The notes under the pieces: generated by a model
What the model saw: only the letters and a program-made list of their open reading frames with translations
Databases searched by the model: none
What the model was told of the DNA's origin: nothing
Program-made: the position numbers and the translations under genes
From: Rhodoferax sp. GW822-FHT02A01
GTDB lineage: Bacteria > Pseudomonadota > Gammaproteobacteria > Burkholderiales > Burkholderiaceae_C
NCBI RefSeq assembly: GCF_038784515.1
Contig: NZ_CP152376.1
Location: forward strand, 2,418,001 to 2,482,000
Length of the DNA stretch: 64,000 nt
Direction: 5' to 3'
In this document: positions 1 to 13,796 of the stretch, in pieces
How the letters are laid out: each line of letters begins with the position of its first letter
Numbering within the stretch: the first letter of the stretch is position 1

Positions 1-1179
1 GGCGGTCAATCACCACGCGGCTGAGGCGGCAGCCGCGCCCGATCGTGACATCGGGCAGGATGACAGCCTGGTCGATCACGCAATACGAGTGGATGCGCAC
101 GCTGGAAAACAGCACTGAGTTGCTGACCGCTGAGCCCGACACGATGCAGCCGCCCGAGACCATGGTGTTGATGGCCTGGCCGTGCTTGCCTTCAGCGTCC
201 TGCACGAACTTGGCTGGTGGCAACTGGCGCTGGCTGGTCCATATCGGCCAGCTGGTGTCGTAGATGTCGAGCTGCGGTGTGACCGATGCCAGATCGAGGT
301 TGGCTTCCCAGAAGGCGTCGATGGTGCCCACGTCGCGCCAATACGGCTCCGCGTCGGGCGTGGAGGATACGCAGGAGTAGGAGAACGGATGGGCGATGGC
401 GCGCCCCTCTTGCACCACCTTCGGGATCACGTCCTTGCCGAAGTCGTGGCTGGATTCGGGGTTGGCGATGTCGGCATCCAGCAGGTCATAGAGGTACTGT
501 GCATTGAAGATGTAGATGCCCATGCTGGCCAGCGACACCGCATCGTTGCCGGGCATGGGTGGAGGGTCTGCCGGCTTTTCCACGAACTCCACGATTTTGC
601 GGTCGGCATCCACGGCCATGACGCCGAAGGCACATGCCTCCTTGCGCGGCACTTCGATGCAGCCCACAGTGCAACCGGCGCCGCTGTCCACATGGTCCTT
701 GAGCATCAGCGAATAGTCCATCTTGTAGACGTGGTCGCCGGCCAGCACCACCACATATTCGGGCTTGCTGCTCTGGATGATGTCGATGTTCTGGTAGATG
801 GCATCGGCCGTGCCTCGGTACCAGTGCTCCTCGTTGACGCGTTGCTGTGCCGGCAGCAGGTCCACCATCTCGTTGAGTTCGGCGCGCAGGAAACTCCAGC
901 CGCGCTGCAGATGGCGCAACAGCGAATGCGATTTGTACTGGGTGATCACCCCGATGCGGCGTATGCCGGAGTTCACGCAGTTGGACAGCGCAAAGTCGAC
1001 GATGCGGAATTTACCGCCGAAGTACACCGCCGGCTTGGCGCGCCGGTCGGTGAGTTGCTTCAGGCGCGATCCGCGTCCCCCGGCCAGCACCAGCGCAATG
1101 GTGCGGCGTACCAGCATATGGGGTTGCATCTGCCGTTCGTGTTGAGCAGCTTGTGAAATTGTGGTTGGCAAGCTCATGG
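1..1179 (-). CDS. glgC: Glucose-1-phosphate adenylyltransferase, 3' end outside window
   Basis: Makes ADP-glucose from ATP and glucose-1-phosphate, the committed step of bacterial glycogen synthesis. Reading the minus strand from the ATG at 1179 gives 393 codons open to the window edge, so the C-terminus is missing. The nucleotide-binding signature LAGGRGSRL lies at residues 31-39, followed by the KPAV and NCVNSG segments; later come [10 protein letters not shown] and the start of the left-handed beta-helix ([15 protein letters not shown]). It is the last visible gene of a minus-strand glgB-glgX-pgm-glgC unit, 41 bases after pgm. Family assignment is secure. Confidence 0.95.
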
Positions 1180-1220
1180 TGTCTCCTTGTCGTTTGGGGT
1201 TGGTCTGCTGTTGTGTAGGA

Positions 1221-4962
<3,742 letters not shown>

Positions 4963-4976
4963 GTCCGCCGCAGCTT

Positions 4977-7193
4977 TCAGGTGGGAGTGAGGATCAGGGT
5001 GGCCAACGGTGGAAGCGTCATGACAATGGATTGGGGCAGGTTGTGTGCGCTGACCTGCTCACTGTACAGCGCATTGTTGGTGATGCCGCTGCCGCCGTAC
5101 ACGGTCTGGTCGGAATTGATGCGCTCGGTCCATTCGCCGCCGCGCGGTACACCCAGGCGGTAGTCGTAGCGCGGCACTGGCGTGAAGTTGCACACCACCA
5201 CCGCGCAACTGCCGTCCTCACCCCAGCGGGTGAATGACACAATGCTCTGCGCCGCATCGTCATGCGAAATCCATTCAAAGCCACCCGGTTTGACGTCCTG
5301 CTGGTGCAGGGCGGGATAGGCCTGGTAGACGCGGTTGAGGTCACGCACCAGGCGTTGCACACCGTTGTGCGTGGGCTCGGTTTCCAGATGCCAGGGCAGA
5401 CTGCCAGTGTCCGACCATTCGGTGGGTTGGGCCAGTTCGCATCCCATGAAGAGCAGCTTCTTGCCCGGGTAGCCCCACATGAAGCCATAGAGTGCGCGCA
5501 GGTTGGCGAACTGCTGCCACGGGTCGCCTGGCATCTTACCCAGCAGGGATTTCTTGCCATGCACCACCTCGTCGTGCGAGAGCGGTAGCACGAAGTTCTC
5601 GGTGAAGGCGTACATCAGCCCGAAGGTGAGCTTGTTCTGATGGTGCTTGCGGTAGACCGGGTCGTAGGCGGCGTATTGCAGGGCGTCGTGCATCCAGCCC
5701 ATGTTCCACTTGTAGTGAAAGCCCAGGCCGCCGCTTTGCAGGTCCGGGCTGGGTGGGCGGCTCACGCCGGGGAAGGCGGTGGACTCTTCGGCCAGGGTGA
5801 TGGCGCCAGGCCGCTCGGTGCCGACAATGAAGTTCATGCGGCGCAGGAATTCCATGGCTTCCAGGTTCTCGCGCCCGCCGTGCTTGTTGGGAATCCACTG
5901 GCCCTCGGCGCGGCTGTAGTCGCGGTACAGCATGGAGGCCACCGCATCCACGCGCAGGCCGTCGATGCCAAAGCGCTCCAGCCAGTAGAGCGCATTGCCC
6001 ACCAGGTAGTTGCGTACCTCGGTGCGGCCGAAGTTGTAGATCAGCGTGTTCCAGTCCTGGTGGAAGCCCTCACGCGGGTCGGCGTATTCGTACAGGTGGG
6101 TGCCGTCAAAATTGGCCAAGCCGTGGGCGTCGCTGGGGAAGTGCGCAGGCACCCAATCCAGGATGACGCCCAGGCCGGCATCGTGCGCCGCATCGACAAA
6201 GTCGCGGAACTCTTCGGGCGTGCCAAACCGCGCCGTGGGCGCAAACAGGCCCAATGGCTGGTAGCCCCAGGAACCGTCAAACGGGTGTTCGCTCACTGGC
6301 AGCAATTCCAAGTGGGTGAAGCCCATCTCCTTGGCGTAGGGAACCAGGGTCTGGGCGAGCTCGCGGTAGTTCAGCCAGCGCCAGCCGTCGGCCTTGCGCC
6401 AGGAGCCCAGATGCACCTCGTAGATGCTCATGGGCTTTTCAAACTGGTTGGCCTGGGCGCGGTCTTCGCGCATGGGGCGGCGCGGCAGCAGCGGGTAGAC
6501 CACGCTGGCATTGTCGGGACGCATCTGTGACAGAAAGGCGTAGGGGTCGGCCTTGAGTGCGATGCCGCCGTCGGCACCCAGGATTTCGAACTTGTAGAGG
6601 TCGCCCTGCGCCAGACCTGGGATGAAGATCTCCCACACGCCACACTCCCGGCGCAGCCGCATGGGGTGGCGTCTGCCGTCCCACTGGTTGAAGCGGCCTA
6701 CCACGGAGACCCGTTTGGCATTGGGCGCCCAGACGGCAAAGCGCACGCCATCCACGCCCAGCATCTGCGTCAAGTGCGCGCCCAGGGCTTCAAAAGGGCG
6801 CTGGTGCGAGCCTTCGCCCAGCAGCCAGACATCCATTTCCTGCAGCACAAAGGGGAAGCGGTAGGCGTCTTCCAGCACCTGCGTCAAAGCCGTGGTGCGG
6901 TCGGGAGCTGGTTTCCAGTCCACCTGGAACTGGTATTCAAAGCGCTCCTTGGCCTGGGGGATGGCGCCGCTGAAAACCTCGGTGCCCGTGATCCGCTGCA
7001 GCGTGGCGCGGGGCGTACCGCTTTGGCGGTCCAGCACGACCACGCTGTCGGCGCCGGGCATGATGGCATTGACCCAGACGGCGCCGTCGTGCTCGTGCAT
7101 GCCAAGGACGCTGAAGGCGTCGCCATGGTCGGCGCGCATCAGGGCTGAGATGTCGTTTGCGGTGAGCATGTTCTTCTTATCCGTTTGTGGCAT
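4977..7193 (-). CDS. glgB: 1,4-alpha-glucan branching enzyme
   Basis: Introduces alpha-1,6 branches into glycogen. The 738-residue length fits the long GlgB form with an N1 domain plus CBM48 ([20 protein letters not shown]). GH13 motifs are [21 protein letters not shown] (nucleophile Asp), EES(T) and [12 protein letters not shown]. It is the first gene of the minus-strand glycogen unit, so its promoter should lie in 7194-7284. The start is uncertain: the ATG at 7193 lacks a clear Shine-Dalgarno sequence, whereas an internal ATG at 7169 follows AAGAAG and would give a protein eight residues shorter. Confidence 0.95.
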   Translation of the reverse strand: MPQTDKKNMLTANDISALMRADHGDAFSVLGMHEHDGAVWVNAIMPGADSVVVLDRQSGTPRATLQRITGTEVFSGAIPQAKERFEYQFQVDWKPAPDRTTALTQVLEDAYRFPFVLQEMDVWLLGEGSHQRPFEALGAHLTQMLGVDGVRFAVWAPNAKRVSVVGRFNQWDGRRHPMRLRRECGVWEIFIPGLAQGDLYKFEILGADGGIALKADPYAFLSQMRPDNASVVYPLLPRRPMREDRAQANQFEKPMSIYEVHLGSWRKADGWRWLNYRELAQTLVPYAKEMGFTHLELLPVSEHPFDGSWGYQPLGLFAPTARFGTPEEFRDFVDAAHDAGLGVILDWVPAHFPSDAHGLANFDGTHLYEYADPREGFHQDWNTLIYNFGRTEVRNYLVGNALYWLERFGIDGLRVDAVASMLYRDYSRAEGQWIPNKHGGRENLEAMEFLRRMNFIVGTERPGAITLAEESTAFPGVSRPPSPDLQSGGLGFHYKWNMGWMHDALQYAAYDPVYRKHHQNKLTFGLMYAFTENFVLPLSHDEVVHGKKSLLGKMPGDPWQQFANLRALYGFMWGYPGKKLLFMGCELAQPTEWSDTGSLPWHLETEPTHNGVQRLVRDLNRVYQAYPALHQQDVKPGGFEWISHDDAAQSIVSFTRWGEDGSCAVVVCNFTPVPRYDYRLGVPRGGEWTERINSDQTVYGGSGITNNALYSEQVSAHNLPQSIVMTLPPLATLILTPT

Positions 7194-7284
7194 TGCAGTA
7201 TGGTTACCGATTTGGAGAACAAGCCCTAGGCTATACCCTAAAACACGCTTGCGCTACGTTCGTTCGGAACAGGTACGTAACTTT

Positions 7285-7857
7285 TCATCGGCTACGCCCC
7301 GCCCGGTAAGAGGCTTTGTTCTTGGTTGTGCCCGCCAGAGCGTTGCCCGCGCCTATGCCATCGGCGGCGGCCAGGCGGGCCATGGCCTTGCCGGCATGGG
7401 CATGGGTAATGGCCAGTCCCAACGCATCGGCCGCGTCGGTGCCGGGCAGGCCACTCAGGCCCAGCAGGCGCTTGACCATTTCCTGAATCTGACTCTTCTG
7501 GGCACGGCCATGTCCGGCCACCGCCTGCTTCATCTGCAAGGCGGTGTATTCCGCCACTGGCAGGTTCTGTGAAACCAAGGCGGTCAGCAGTGCACCGCGT
7601 GCCTGGCCCAGCAGCAGGGTGGATTGCGGGTTGACGTTCACGAATACGATTTCCACCACCGAGCAGTCCGGCTGGTAGCGCTGCACCACTTCGCCAATGC
7701 CATCGAACAGGATCTTCAGGCGCTCCGGCAACGCCCTGGTATCCAGGTGCTGGGTGCTGATGGTGCCGCTGGCCACATAGCGCAATTGCCCCGCGTGTTC
7801 ATCCACCACGCCGAATCCGGTGGTGCGCAGGCCCGGGTCTATGCCAAGTATTCGCAT
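7285..7857 (-). CDS. ruvC: Crossover junction endodeoxyribonuclease RuvC
   Basis: Holliday-junction resolvase acting with RuvAB. At 190 residues it is slightly longer than usual because of a basic tail ([12 protein letters not shown]). The acidic catalytic residues of the RNase H-like fold are visible: Asp7 in RILGIDPG, Glu in VVEIVFVN, and the pair in [16 protein letters not shown]. ruvA and ruvB are not adjacent. It is followed, across 91 bases, by the glycogen operon on the same strand. The upstream CdsA-like gene ends six bases before its start, so the two may be cotranscribed. Confidence 0.94.
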   Translation of the reverse strand: MRILGIDPGLRTTGFGVVDEHAGQLRYVASGTISTQHLDTRALPERLKILFDGIGEVVQRYQPDCSVVEIVFVNVNPQSTLLLGQARGALLTALVSQNLPVAEYTALQMKQAVAGHGRAQKSQIQEMVKRLLGLSGLPGTDAADALGLAITHAHAGKAMARLAAADGIGAGNALAGTTKNKASYRAGRSR

Positions 7858-7863
7858 GGGTTC

Positions 7864-8853
7864 CTACAGATCAAAGTACCAGCGGGCCGAATGAAAGAAT
7901 ACCGGTGCCGCAAAGCACAGGGCGTCCACCCGGTCCAGCAAGCCACCGGCGCCGGTGACGGCGCGGCCTTCCTTGCCCCAGCTCGGAATGCCGCGGTCGC
8001 GCTTGAGCGCCTTCATCACAAAGTGTCCCAGCGAGCCGGCCAGACAGGCAATGAAAGAGAACGCAAAGGCCGTGCCCGGCACCCACGGTGTGATACCTGC
8101 CAACGCTGCACCAAACACGCTGGCCACGCTGATGCCGATCCACCAGCTGGGCCAGTTGAAGCTGGTGCTGATGGCGGGCGCCACAGGCTTGCGTTGCAGC
8201 CAGCGTCCCATCAGATGCTGGGTCACCATGCAGACCTGCACCACCATGACCAGAAAGAACACCATGAAGGCATTGCGGTGGTCGTAGCCCGGAAAGTGCA
8301 GCATCAGCAGCGCCGGTACATGGCTCATGCCATAGATGCAGACCATGATGCCCCACTGCAGCTTGGCATTGCGCTCCAGGAAATGCTGCGGATCATTGGC
8401 AAGCGCGCTGACTACCGGCAGCGCCAAAAAGACGAACACCGGAATGAAGACCGCAAACATGTCGAAGTGTTCCGCTGCCACCAGCCAATACTGGACGGGG
8501 AGCACGACAAAAAACGCCAGCACTAGGCTGCGGTGGTCGCCGCGCCGTGTGGGCGAGAGCGTCAGGAACTCGCGCAGGGCAAAGAAGGACACCAGGGCAA
8601 ACAGCGTGAGCGCCACGCGATTGCCCATCATCCAGCCCAGCCAGAACACCACCACCATGAACCAACTGGTGCGGATGATGCCGTTGATGCTGCGCAGCTG
8701 CGCGCGCCGGTTTTCGGCCTCGGTCTCGTCGGCAAACTCGCGGATGGTGAACGAAAACGCGGTGATGCTCGCTGCCAGCAGCAGGCCGAATACCAGCACA
8801 AACAGGGCGCCTATCTGCTGGGTGGGGGACAGGTTCTTCAGGTAGAAATACAT
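7864..8853 (-). CDS. CdsA-like phosphatidate cytidylyltransferase
   Basis: Predicted integral membrane enzyme making CDP-diacylglycerol from CTP and phosphatidate. The 329-residue protein has about eight hydrophobic segments and ends with the family signature region: KALKRDRG, then KEGRAVTGAGGLLDRVDAL. Compared with the usual KD...GHGG..DR.D pattern, the His is Ala here and the KD pair is replaced by KE, so catalytic competence should be tested. It adjoins a PlsC-type acyltransferase (11 bases), resembling the YnbB-type second CDP-diglyceride synthase arrangement. A separate canonical cdsA probably exists elsewhere; that is inference. Confidence 0.8.
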   Translation of the reverse strand: MYFYLKNLSPTQQIGALFVLVFGLLLAASITAFSFTIREFADETEAENRRAQLRSINGIIRTSWFMVVVFWLGWMMGNRVALTLFALVSFFALREFLTLSPTRRGDHRSLVLAFFVVLPVQYWLVAAEHFDMFAVFIPVFVFLALPVVSALANDPQHFLERNAKLQWGIMVCIYGMSHVPALLMLHFPGYDHRNAFMVFFLVMVVQVCMVTQHLMGRWLQRKPVAPAISTSFNWPSWWIGISVASVFGAALAGITPWVPGTAFAFSFIACLAGSLGHFVMKALKRDRGIPSWGKEGRAVTGAGGLLDRVDALCFAAPVFFHSARWYFDL

Positions 8854-8863
8854 GGCTTGGAAT

Positions 8864-9484
8864 TCAGACGTCGCGCAGGGCGATCACGGCATTGCGGGCG
8901 CGGTCCAGGAAGGCTCGCCTATCCTCGCCAGGCTCCAGATGCAAGGGGGCACCGAAGGTGACCGAGCACAGCACCGGCACCGGCACCACTTCGCCCTTGG
9001 GGAGCACGTGCTGCACGTTGTTGATCCAGGCGGGCACCAGTACCGCTTGCGGAAACTTGGCAGCCAGGTTGTACAGGCCCGCCTTGAAGGCCTGTGGCAA
9101 TCCCTGGTGGCCGCGCGTTCCTTCTGGAAACAGGATGATGGAGTCGCCGCGGCCCAACGCTTCGATCAGCGGCTCCAGCGGGTCTTCGTCCGCCGTGCGC
9201 TCGCGTGACACATAGATGACATTGAACACGGCAGAGGTCAGCCAATGCCTGAAGGGAGTCTTGGTCCAGTAGTCGCGCGCCGCAATGGCGCGGGTCACAT
9301 GGCGCAGTTCCTCGGGCAACGCCGCCCAGATCATCACCAGGTCGGCATGGCTCTGGTGGTTGGCAAAGTAGATGCGCTGTTCGGCCTTGGGCGGACATCC
9401 ATACCAGCGCGCCTGGGAGCCGGTCAGCAACCGAACCAGGCCCAGCAAAAAATAGCCCATCAACTTAGCCAGCATGGCGGCCAT
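8864..9484 (-). CDS. 1-acyl-sn-glycerol-3-phosphate acyltransferase (PlsC family)
   Basis: Acyltransferase of the PlsC/LPLAT family, which makes phosphatidate from lysophosphatidate, the substrate of the neighbouring CdsA-like enzyme. Motif I is NHQSHAD (the HX4D pair) and motif III is FPEGTRG; an N-terminal hydrophobic segment (MGYFLLGLVRLL) suggests membrane anchoring. I place the start at the ATG at 9484 (206 residues) because reading further upstream gives low-complexity non-homologous sequence; a second ATG at 9475 is equally possible and neither has a strong ribosome-binding site. Confidence 0.86.
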   Translation of the reverse strand: MAAMLAKLMGYFLLGLVRLLTGSQARWYGCPPKAEQRIYFANHQSHADLVMIWAALPEELRHVTRAIAARDYWTKTPFRHWLTSAVFNVIYVSRERTADEDPLEPLIEALGRGDSIILFPEGTRGHQGLPQAFKAGLYNLAAKFPQAVLVPAWINNVQHVLPKGEVVPVPVLCSVTFGAPLHLEPGEDRRAFLDRARNAVIALRDV

Positions 9485-9522
9485 GATACAGATGCAGGCG
9501 CAGGTACCAATGCACCGGCAAG

Positions 9523-10239
9523 TCAGGGCAGACGGGCATCCGCCATGCGCCCCGTGATGACGCTGGCGCGGCCCGACAGATAGGCGGAGTTGGACATCTT
9601 TTCGAAGTACTTGGGACGCGGCAGCATCACCACCAGGCGGGCGGCCTCGTAGGCTGTGAGTTTGGAAGCGGGCTTGCGGAAGTAATGCTGGGCAGCGGCC
9701 TCGGCACCAAAGACGCCTTCGCCCCATTCCACGCTGTTGAGGTAGATCTCCAGAATGCGTTGTTTGCCCAGCAGGGTCTCCAGCGCCATGGTGAGCACGA
9801 ATTCCTGGGCTTTGCGAAACAGGGTGCGCTCACCCGAGAGGAACAGGTTCTTGGCCAACTGCTGCGAGATGGTGGAGCCGCCCACCACCTTGGGAGGTTT
9901 GCTGCTGCCCTTGAGCTCGGCGCGCTGCTCGGCCTTGCTGTTCTTGGCCCAGGCTTTTTCCAGCGCATCCCAGTCCACACCATCGTGGCTGGTAAAGCCA
10001 TCGTCTTCGGATGCGATCACTGCACGTTTGAGGTTGTCCGACAGTTGCGCGTACGGAACCCAGGTCTGGGCCCAGGGCAAGGCACCCTTGGTCCCGGCAA
10101 TGCGCCAGGCTTCGGAGCGCTGGAACGCGGTGGATTGCGGGTCCACCACCACCATCACGGCGATACGGCCTATGAAGAAAATTTGCAGACACAGCAAACA
10201 GAGGGCCACCAGACCCAGCCAACGTCCCGCCGCCCTCAT
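9523..10239 (-). CDS. mtgA: Monofunctional peptidoglycan glycosyltransferase
   Basis: Inner-membrane GT51 enzyme that polymerises lipid II into glycan strands. The 238-residue protein has an N-terminal membrane anchor (LGLVALCLLCLQIFFIG), catalytic Glu in SEDDGFTSHDG, then GGSTISQQLAKN, RKAQEF and EIYLNSVEWGEGVFG, the classical GT51 motifs. An extra basic stretch of about 20 residues (KAEQRAELKGSSKPPK) sits between the first two motifs. It overlaps the upstream TonB-like gene by four bases, so the two are probably translationally coupled. Confidence 0.94.
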   Translation of the reverse strand: MRAAGRWLGLVALCLLCLQIFFIGRIAVMVVVDPQSTAFQRSEAWRIAGTKGALPWAQTWVPYAQLSDNLKRAVIASEDDGFTSHDGVDWDALEKAWAKNSKAEQRAELKGSSKPPKVVGGSTISQQLAKNLFLSGERTLFRKAQEFVLTMALETLLGKQRILEIYLNSVEWGEGVFGAEAAAQHYFRKPASKLTAYEAARLVVMLPRPKYFEKMSNSAYLSGRASVITGRMADARLP

Positions 10240-11096
10240 GGTGCCGAGCTGACCCGTGCTTGCAGGGTTTCGTCGCGGGTGAACTTGAAGCGCGATACCA
10301 CCAGAATCTGGTCGGCCTGCTTGCGCATGGCCGGTGTGAAGGGGCCAAAAGGCCCGGCAGCACGCGCAATGGCAGCCGCGCGGCGGTCCAGCAGGCTGCT
10401 GCCCGAGCTCTCCACCACTTCGGTGCCGAGTACGCGGCCATCAAAGTTGACAGTCACAATCATGGTCAGTTCGCCATAGAGCTTCTTCCCGTTGAAGGCC
10501 GGGAAGTTTTCGGTGCCGCGGTCTTCGATCGTGCGGCGCAGCGTGTCGTAGTACACGGCATAGACTTCCTCGCGGGTGGAAGGGCTGATATAGCGCTTCT
10601 TGGGTCGCGAGTTTTCACTGTTGATGCGCCGTTCGATCTCGGCCAGCAGGTTGAGCAGCTGCTTGCGCTTTTCCTCGCGCTGCTGCGCTTCGGTCTTGTT
10701 GCTCAGTTCCTTGGGTTCGGGTTGGGGCAGTCGGGCAATCTGTTCCTGCACCGTGGACAGCAGCACGCTTTGCTGCTCCTGCAGGCTTTGCAGCTTGCTG
10801 GCATTGACCATTTCCAGGGTCTCGCCGGTGTCGGTCAGAGGGGCTGGCGGCAGCGGGCTGGTGGCGCGGCCTTTTTCGGCATCGCCGCCACCGGCCAGGC
10901 TGGCTTGGGCGATGGCCTTGGCCTTGTCACTCTTCTCGTTGGTACGGGCGTTGACCAGAATGACTTCCAGCGGCGTGTCCTCAAACACCCGTCGGAACGA
11001 CTCCGGGTCCACAAATCGCACCGAAAGCAGCACCCCGTGCACCGCAAGCGATGCACCCAGGGCCAACTGCAAAGTGCTGTATTTGGAAAGAATCAC
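10236..11096 (-). CDS. TonB/TolA-like energy-transducer protein
   Basis: Periplasm-spanning protein with an N-terminal membrane segment (LALGASLAVHGVLLSVRF), a charged, Gln/Glu/Lys-rich middle and a C-terminal TonB-like domain (YGELTMIVTVNFDGRVLGTEVVESSG followed by a Phe-Gly-Pro-Phe turn). 286 residues. It lies between the ribonuclease gene (sharing one base) and mtgA (4-base overlap), so it may be transcribed with cell-envelope functions. Whether it energises an outer-membrane receptor or acts in envelope integrity like TolA cannot be told from sequence. A second protein of this type starts near 44190. Confidence 0.8.
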   Translation of the reverse strand: MILSKYSTLQLALGASLAVHGVLLSVRFVDPESFRRVFEDTPLEVILVNARTNEKSDKAKAIAQASLAGGGDAEKGRATSPLPPAPLTDTGETLEMVNASKLQSLQEQQSVLLSTVQEQIARLPQPEPKELSNKTEAQQREEKRKQLLNLLAEIERRINSENSRPKKRYISPSTREEVYAVYYDTLRRTIEDRGTENFPAFNGKKLYGELTMIVTVNFDGRVLGTEVVESSGSSLLDRRAAAIARAAGPFGPFTPAMRKQADQILVVSRFKFTRDETLQARVSSAP

Positions 11097-13144
11097 TAGG
11101 CAGGATTATCGTTAGAACCTTCCGCGCTGTCGCTCACATCTACCGCAATGGCGATCGGGCCGGCCACTTCTTCGTCGTCTTCCTCGGTGGCTTGCGCCGT
11201 TTCATCGGCAACCACGGTGTCCAGCCGCTCCAGCACGGTGCCATGCACGTCCAGGGTGATCAGGTCGATTTCTCCCAGCTTGATGCGCAGTTTGGCGCCG
11301 CGCGGCAAGCCTTGCGCACCCAGCACCGGCAGCACCAGCGGAAGCTCGTCGGCCCGCACCATGTTCTCCTTGAACAGCGATGCGGTCAGCTCGGTCAGAC
11401 CGTGTAGCTGCACATAGCGCAGTGTCCAGAAGCGCTCCATTGCGCCCTGGTAGCCGTTGTAGGCGCTGTAGGCCGCGTCAAAACTGCTGATGATGGAGAA
11501 CAGGTCGGCATCCTTGGGCTTGAACGGTGCTGCCAGCGCAGCCGTCTTGCCGTGGCGCGCGCAGGCAATGATCTGCCACTGGTTGACCAGGTCGGTATAG
11601 CGACGCAGCGGCGATGTGCTCCAGGCGTAGCTCTTGACGCCTATGCCCGCGTGCGGCAAAGCCTTGGTGCCCATGCGCACCTTGACGCCGGGCGCCAGCG
11701 AGGCCTGGCTGCGGTAGATGGCGGGCACGCCCAGCTCGGCCATCCAGCTGCCCCAGGTGCTGTTGGCCAGGATCATGGCCTCGGCCACGATCAGGTCCAG
11801 CGGCGCGCCACGCTGGCGCACACTGATCTGCACCGTCTCTTCCCCGGTGGGTTCGGCGCCGTCATTGCCCACCAGTCGGAAGTTGTAGTCCGGGCGGTTG
11901 AAGGTTTCGGGTTTGCCGCGCACCATTTCGCGCTTGGCCTTGAGATCCTTGGCCATGCGGTAGAGGAAGGCCAGTTCCGTACGCAGTTCCGTCATCGACT
12001 GCGGCTCACTGTCATGGTTGAACGCCGGGTCCAGCAACCAGGGCTCGGTCACGATGGCATCGAGCTGGTCGTGGCGCAGGTTGCGGGCAATGGGTACGCG
12101 CTCCAGCCGGGTTTCGCTGCTCTTGATGTCCAGCGTGGCTTCGTCCAGCGTCACATACAGCGAGACGGCGGGGCAGGCACGGCCCTCCTGCAAGGTGTAG
12201 ATCTGCACCACATCGTCGGGCAGCATGGTGATCTTGTAGCCCGGCATGTAGACCGTGGACAGGCGCGCACGCCCCAATTGGTCCACCGGGCTGCCCGGCA
12301 GCACAGCCAGGCCGGGCGCTGCGATGTGGATGCCCACGGTGACCGTGCCGCTGCCCAGCCCTTGCAGGGAGAGGGCATCGTCGATTTCGGTAGTTTGGGA
12401 GTCGTCGATTGAGTAGGCCTGTACCGGGGCCAGCGGCAGCTCGTCGGCAATGGCCGGCGCGGTGACGGCGGGAAAACCATGGCCCTTGGGGAAGTTCTCC
12501 AGCAGGAAGCGCTTCCAGTGGAAGAGGTAGGGCGAGTGGATGGCGCCGGCCTTTTGCAGCAGTTCCAGCGGTGCGGTATGCGTGGCGCGCGAGGCCTCGA
12601 CCACGGCCTTGTACTCGGCGGCGTTCTTGTCGGGCTTGAACAGGATCTTGTAGAGCTGCTCCCTGATGGGCTCCGGGCAAGCGCCCTGGCCCAGCTCGCC
12701 GGCCCAGGCGGTGATCTGCTCGGCAATCTGCCGCTTCTTTTCGATGGCGGCCAGAGCCTGGGCAATGATGTCGGCCGGCGCACGCTTGAAGCGGCCCTTG
12801 CCGGCGCGGCGGAAGTAGTGCGGCGCCTCAAACAGCTTGAACAGCATTCCAGCCTGCTGCTCGATGCTGGCGTTGGCCGAGAAGTAGTCGCGCGCCAGAT
12901 CGGCGAAGCCAAATTCCTCTTCTGGCGCGAATTCCCAGGCCATTTCCAGCTCAATGCCTTCGGCCTGTTTTTGTGCGGCCTGCACAAAGGCCGCCGGCGC
13001 GGGCTTTTCAAACCGGATCAACATGTTGGCGGCCTTGACCTTGACCCGTTTGCCACTATCCAACTCCACCTGCGCAGAGGACTCAGCCTCCGACAGCACC
13101 CGACCGGCCATGAACTTTCCGGCTTCTTCAAACAATAAAAACAT
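11096..13144 (-). CDS. RNB-domain 3'-5' exoribonuclease (RNase II/R family)
   Basis: Predicted processive 3'-5' exoribonuclease. The 682-residue protein carries the RNB catalytic block: DDSQTTEIDDALSLQ (metal-binding Asp residues), GIHIAAPGLAVLPGS, and RYTDLVNQWQI near the C-terminus. There is no clear C-terminal S1 domain, unlike full-length RNase R, so I avoid naming it rnr or rnb. The chosen start (MFLLFEEAGKFMAGRV) begins the recognisable N-terminal domain; reading could extend 58 codons upstream but that segment overlaps the next gene and looks non-coding. A weak ribosome-binding site precedes it. Confidence 0.9.
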   Translation of the reverse strand: MFLLFEEAGKFMAGRVLSEAESSAQVELDSGKRVKVKAANMLIRFEKPAPAAFVQAAQKQAEGIELEMAWEFAPEEEFGFADLARDYFSANASIEQQAGMLFKLFEAPHYFRRAGKGRFKRAPADIIAQALAAIEKKRQIAEQITAWAGELGQGACPEPIREQLYKILFKPDKNAAEYKAVVEASRATHTAPLELLQKAGAIHSPYLFHWKRFLLENFPKGHGFPAVTAPAIADELPLAPVQAYSIDDSQTTEIDDALSLQGLGSGTVTVGIHIAAPGLAVLPGSPVDQLGRARLSTVYMPGYKITMLPDDVVQIYTLQEGRACPAVSLYVTLDEATLDIKSSETRLERVPIARNLRHDQLDAIVTEPWLLDPAFNHDSEPQSMTELRTELAFLYRMAKDLKAKREMVRGKPETFNRPDYNFRLVGNDGAEPTGEETVQISVRQRGAPLDLIVAEAMILANSTWGSWMAELGVPAIYRSQASLAPGVKVRMGTKALPHAGIGVKSYAWSTSPLRRYTDLVNQWQIIACARHGKTAALAAPFKPKDADLFSIISSFDAAYSAYNGYQGAMERFWTLRYVQLHGLTELTASLFKENMVRADELPLVLPVLGAQGLPRGAKLRIKLGEIDLITLDVHGTVLERLDTVVADETAQATEEDDEEVAGPIAIAVDVSDSAEGSNDNPA

Positions 13145-13169
13145 GGGGGGATTGTCCCTGTATTTGTCT

Positions 13170-13754
13170 TCAGTCCCCGGTGATATGGGCCATGACCGTG
13201 GGCAGGTGGCTCTCATAGTCGGAGATGGCGTGGTTGCCGCCTTCGAGCAGAAGCACTTTGCACGCTGCATAGCGCGCATGCATTTCGCGCCAGTCCAGCA
13301 CCTCGTCGCCCTTGGCAATGATGCAGAAGTAGTTGCGCGGTCGGCCCAGCGGCCCGCAGACCAGATCGCGCAACTCCTGCACGTACTCAGGTTGGAAGTA
13401 GAAGCTTTCCTGTGGATCGTGCCAGTGCGTCTGCTCGCCGATGTAGGCGGCCAGGTCCCGCGCCGGGTCTACCGCCGGATTGAGCAGCACCGCTCGGCAG
13501 CCGGTGCGCTCGGCAATCCAGGTGGCATAGAAGCCGCCCAGGGATGATCCCACGACGGCCATGCTCTCCAGCGGCCAGTCTGCGATGCCTTGCATGACCA
13601 TTTCCATGGCTTCGTGCGGCGATGGGGGAAGCTGGGGGCACCACCAGACGATCTCGGGGTGGAGCCTTTGTACTGCAGCAAATGTCTGCTGCGCCTTGGC
13701 CGATTGTGGGGAGGAGCGAAAGCCGTGCAGGTATAGCAGGTGGGTGGTGGTCAT
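13170..13754 (-). CDS. YqiA-type alpha/beta-hydrolase esterase
   Basis: Small esterase of the YqiA/UPF0227 group, 194 residues. The alpha/beta-hydrolase features are LYLHGFRSSPQSAKA at the N-terminus (oxyanion loop), the nucleophile elbow VGSSLGGFYATW, NPAVDPARDL, and a late His in GGNHAISDYESHL. It is divergent from rodA (43 bases between starts) and lies 26 bases upstream of the ribonuclease gene on the minus strand. The natural substrate is not known for this family. Confidence 0.88.
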   Translation of the reverse strand: MTTTHLLYLHGFRSSPQSAKAQQTFAAVQRLHPEIVWWCPQLPPSPHEAMEMVMQGIADWPLESMAVVGSSLGGFYATWIAERTGCRAVLLNPAVDPARDLAAYIGEQTHWHDPQESFYFQPEYVQELRDLVCGPLGRPRNYFCIIAKGDEVLDWREMHARYAACKVLLLEGGNHAISDYESHLPTVMAHITGD

Positions 13755-13796
13755 GTGATGGCGGTGGTTTGTTCGCTTGGCGGGATAATTGGGCTC

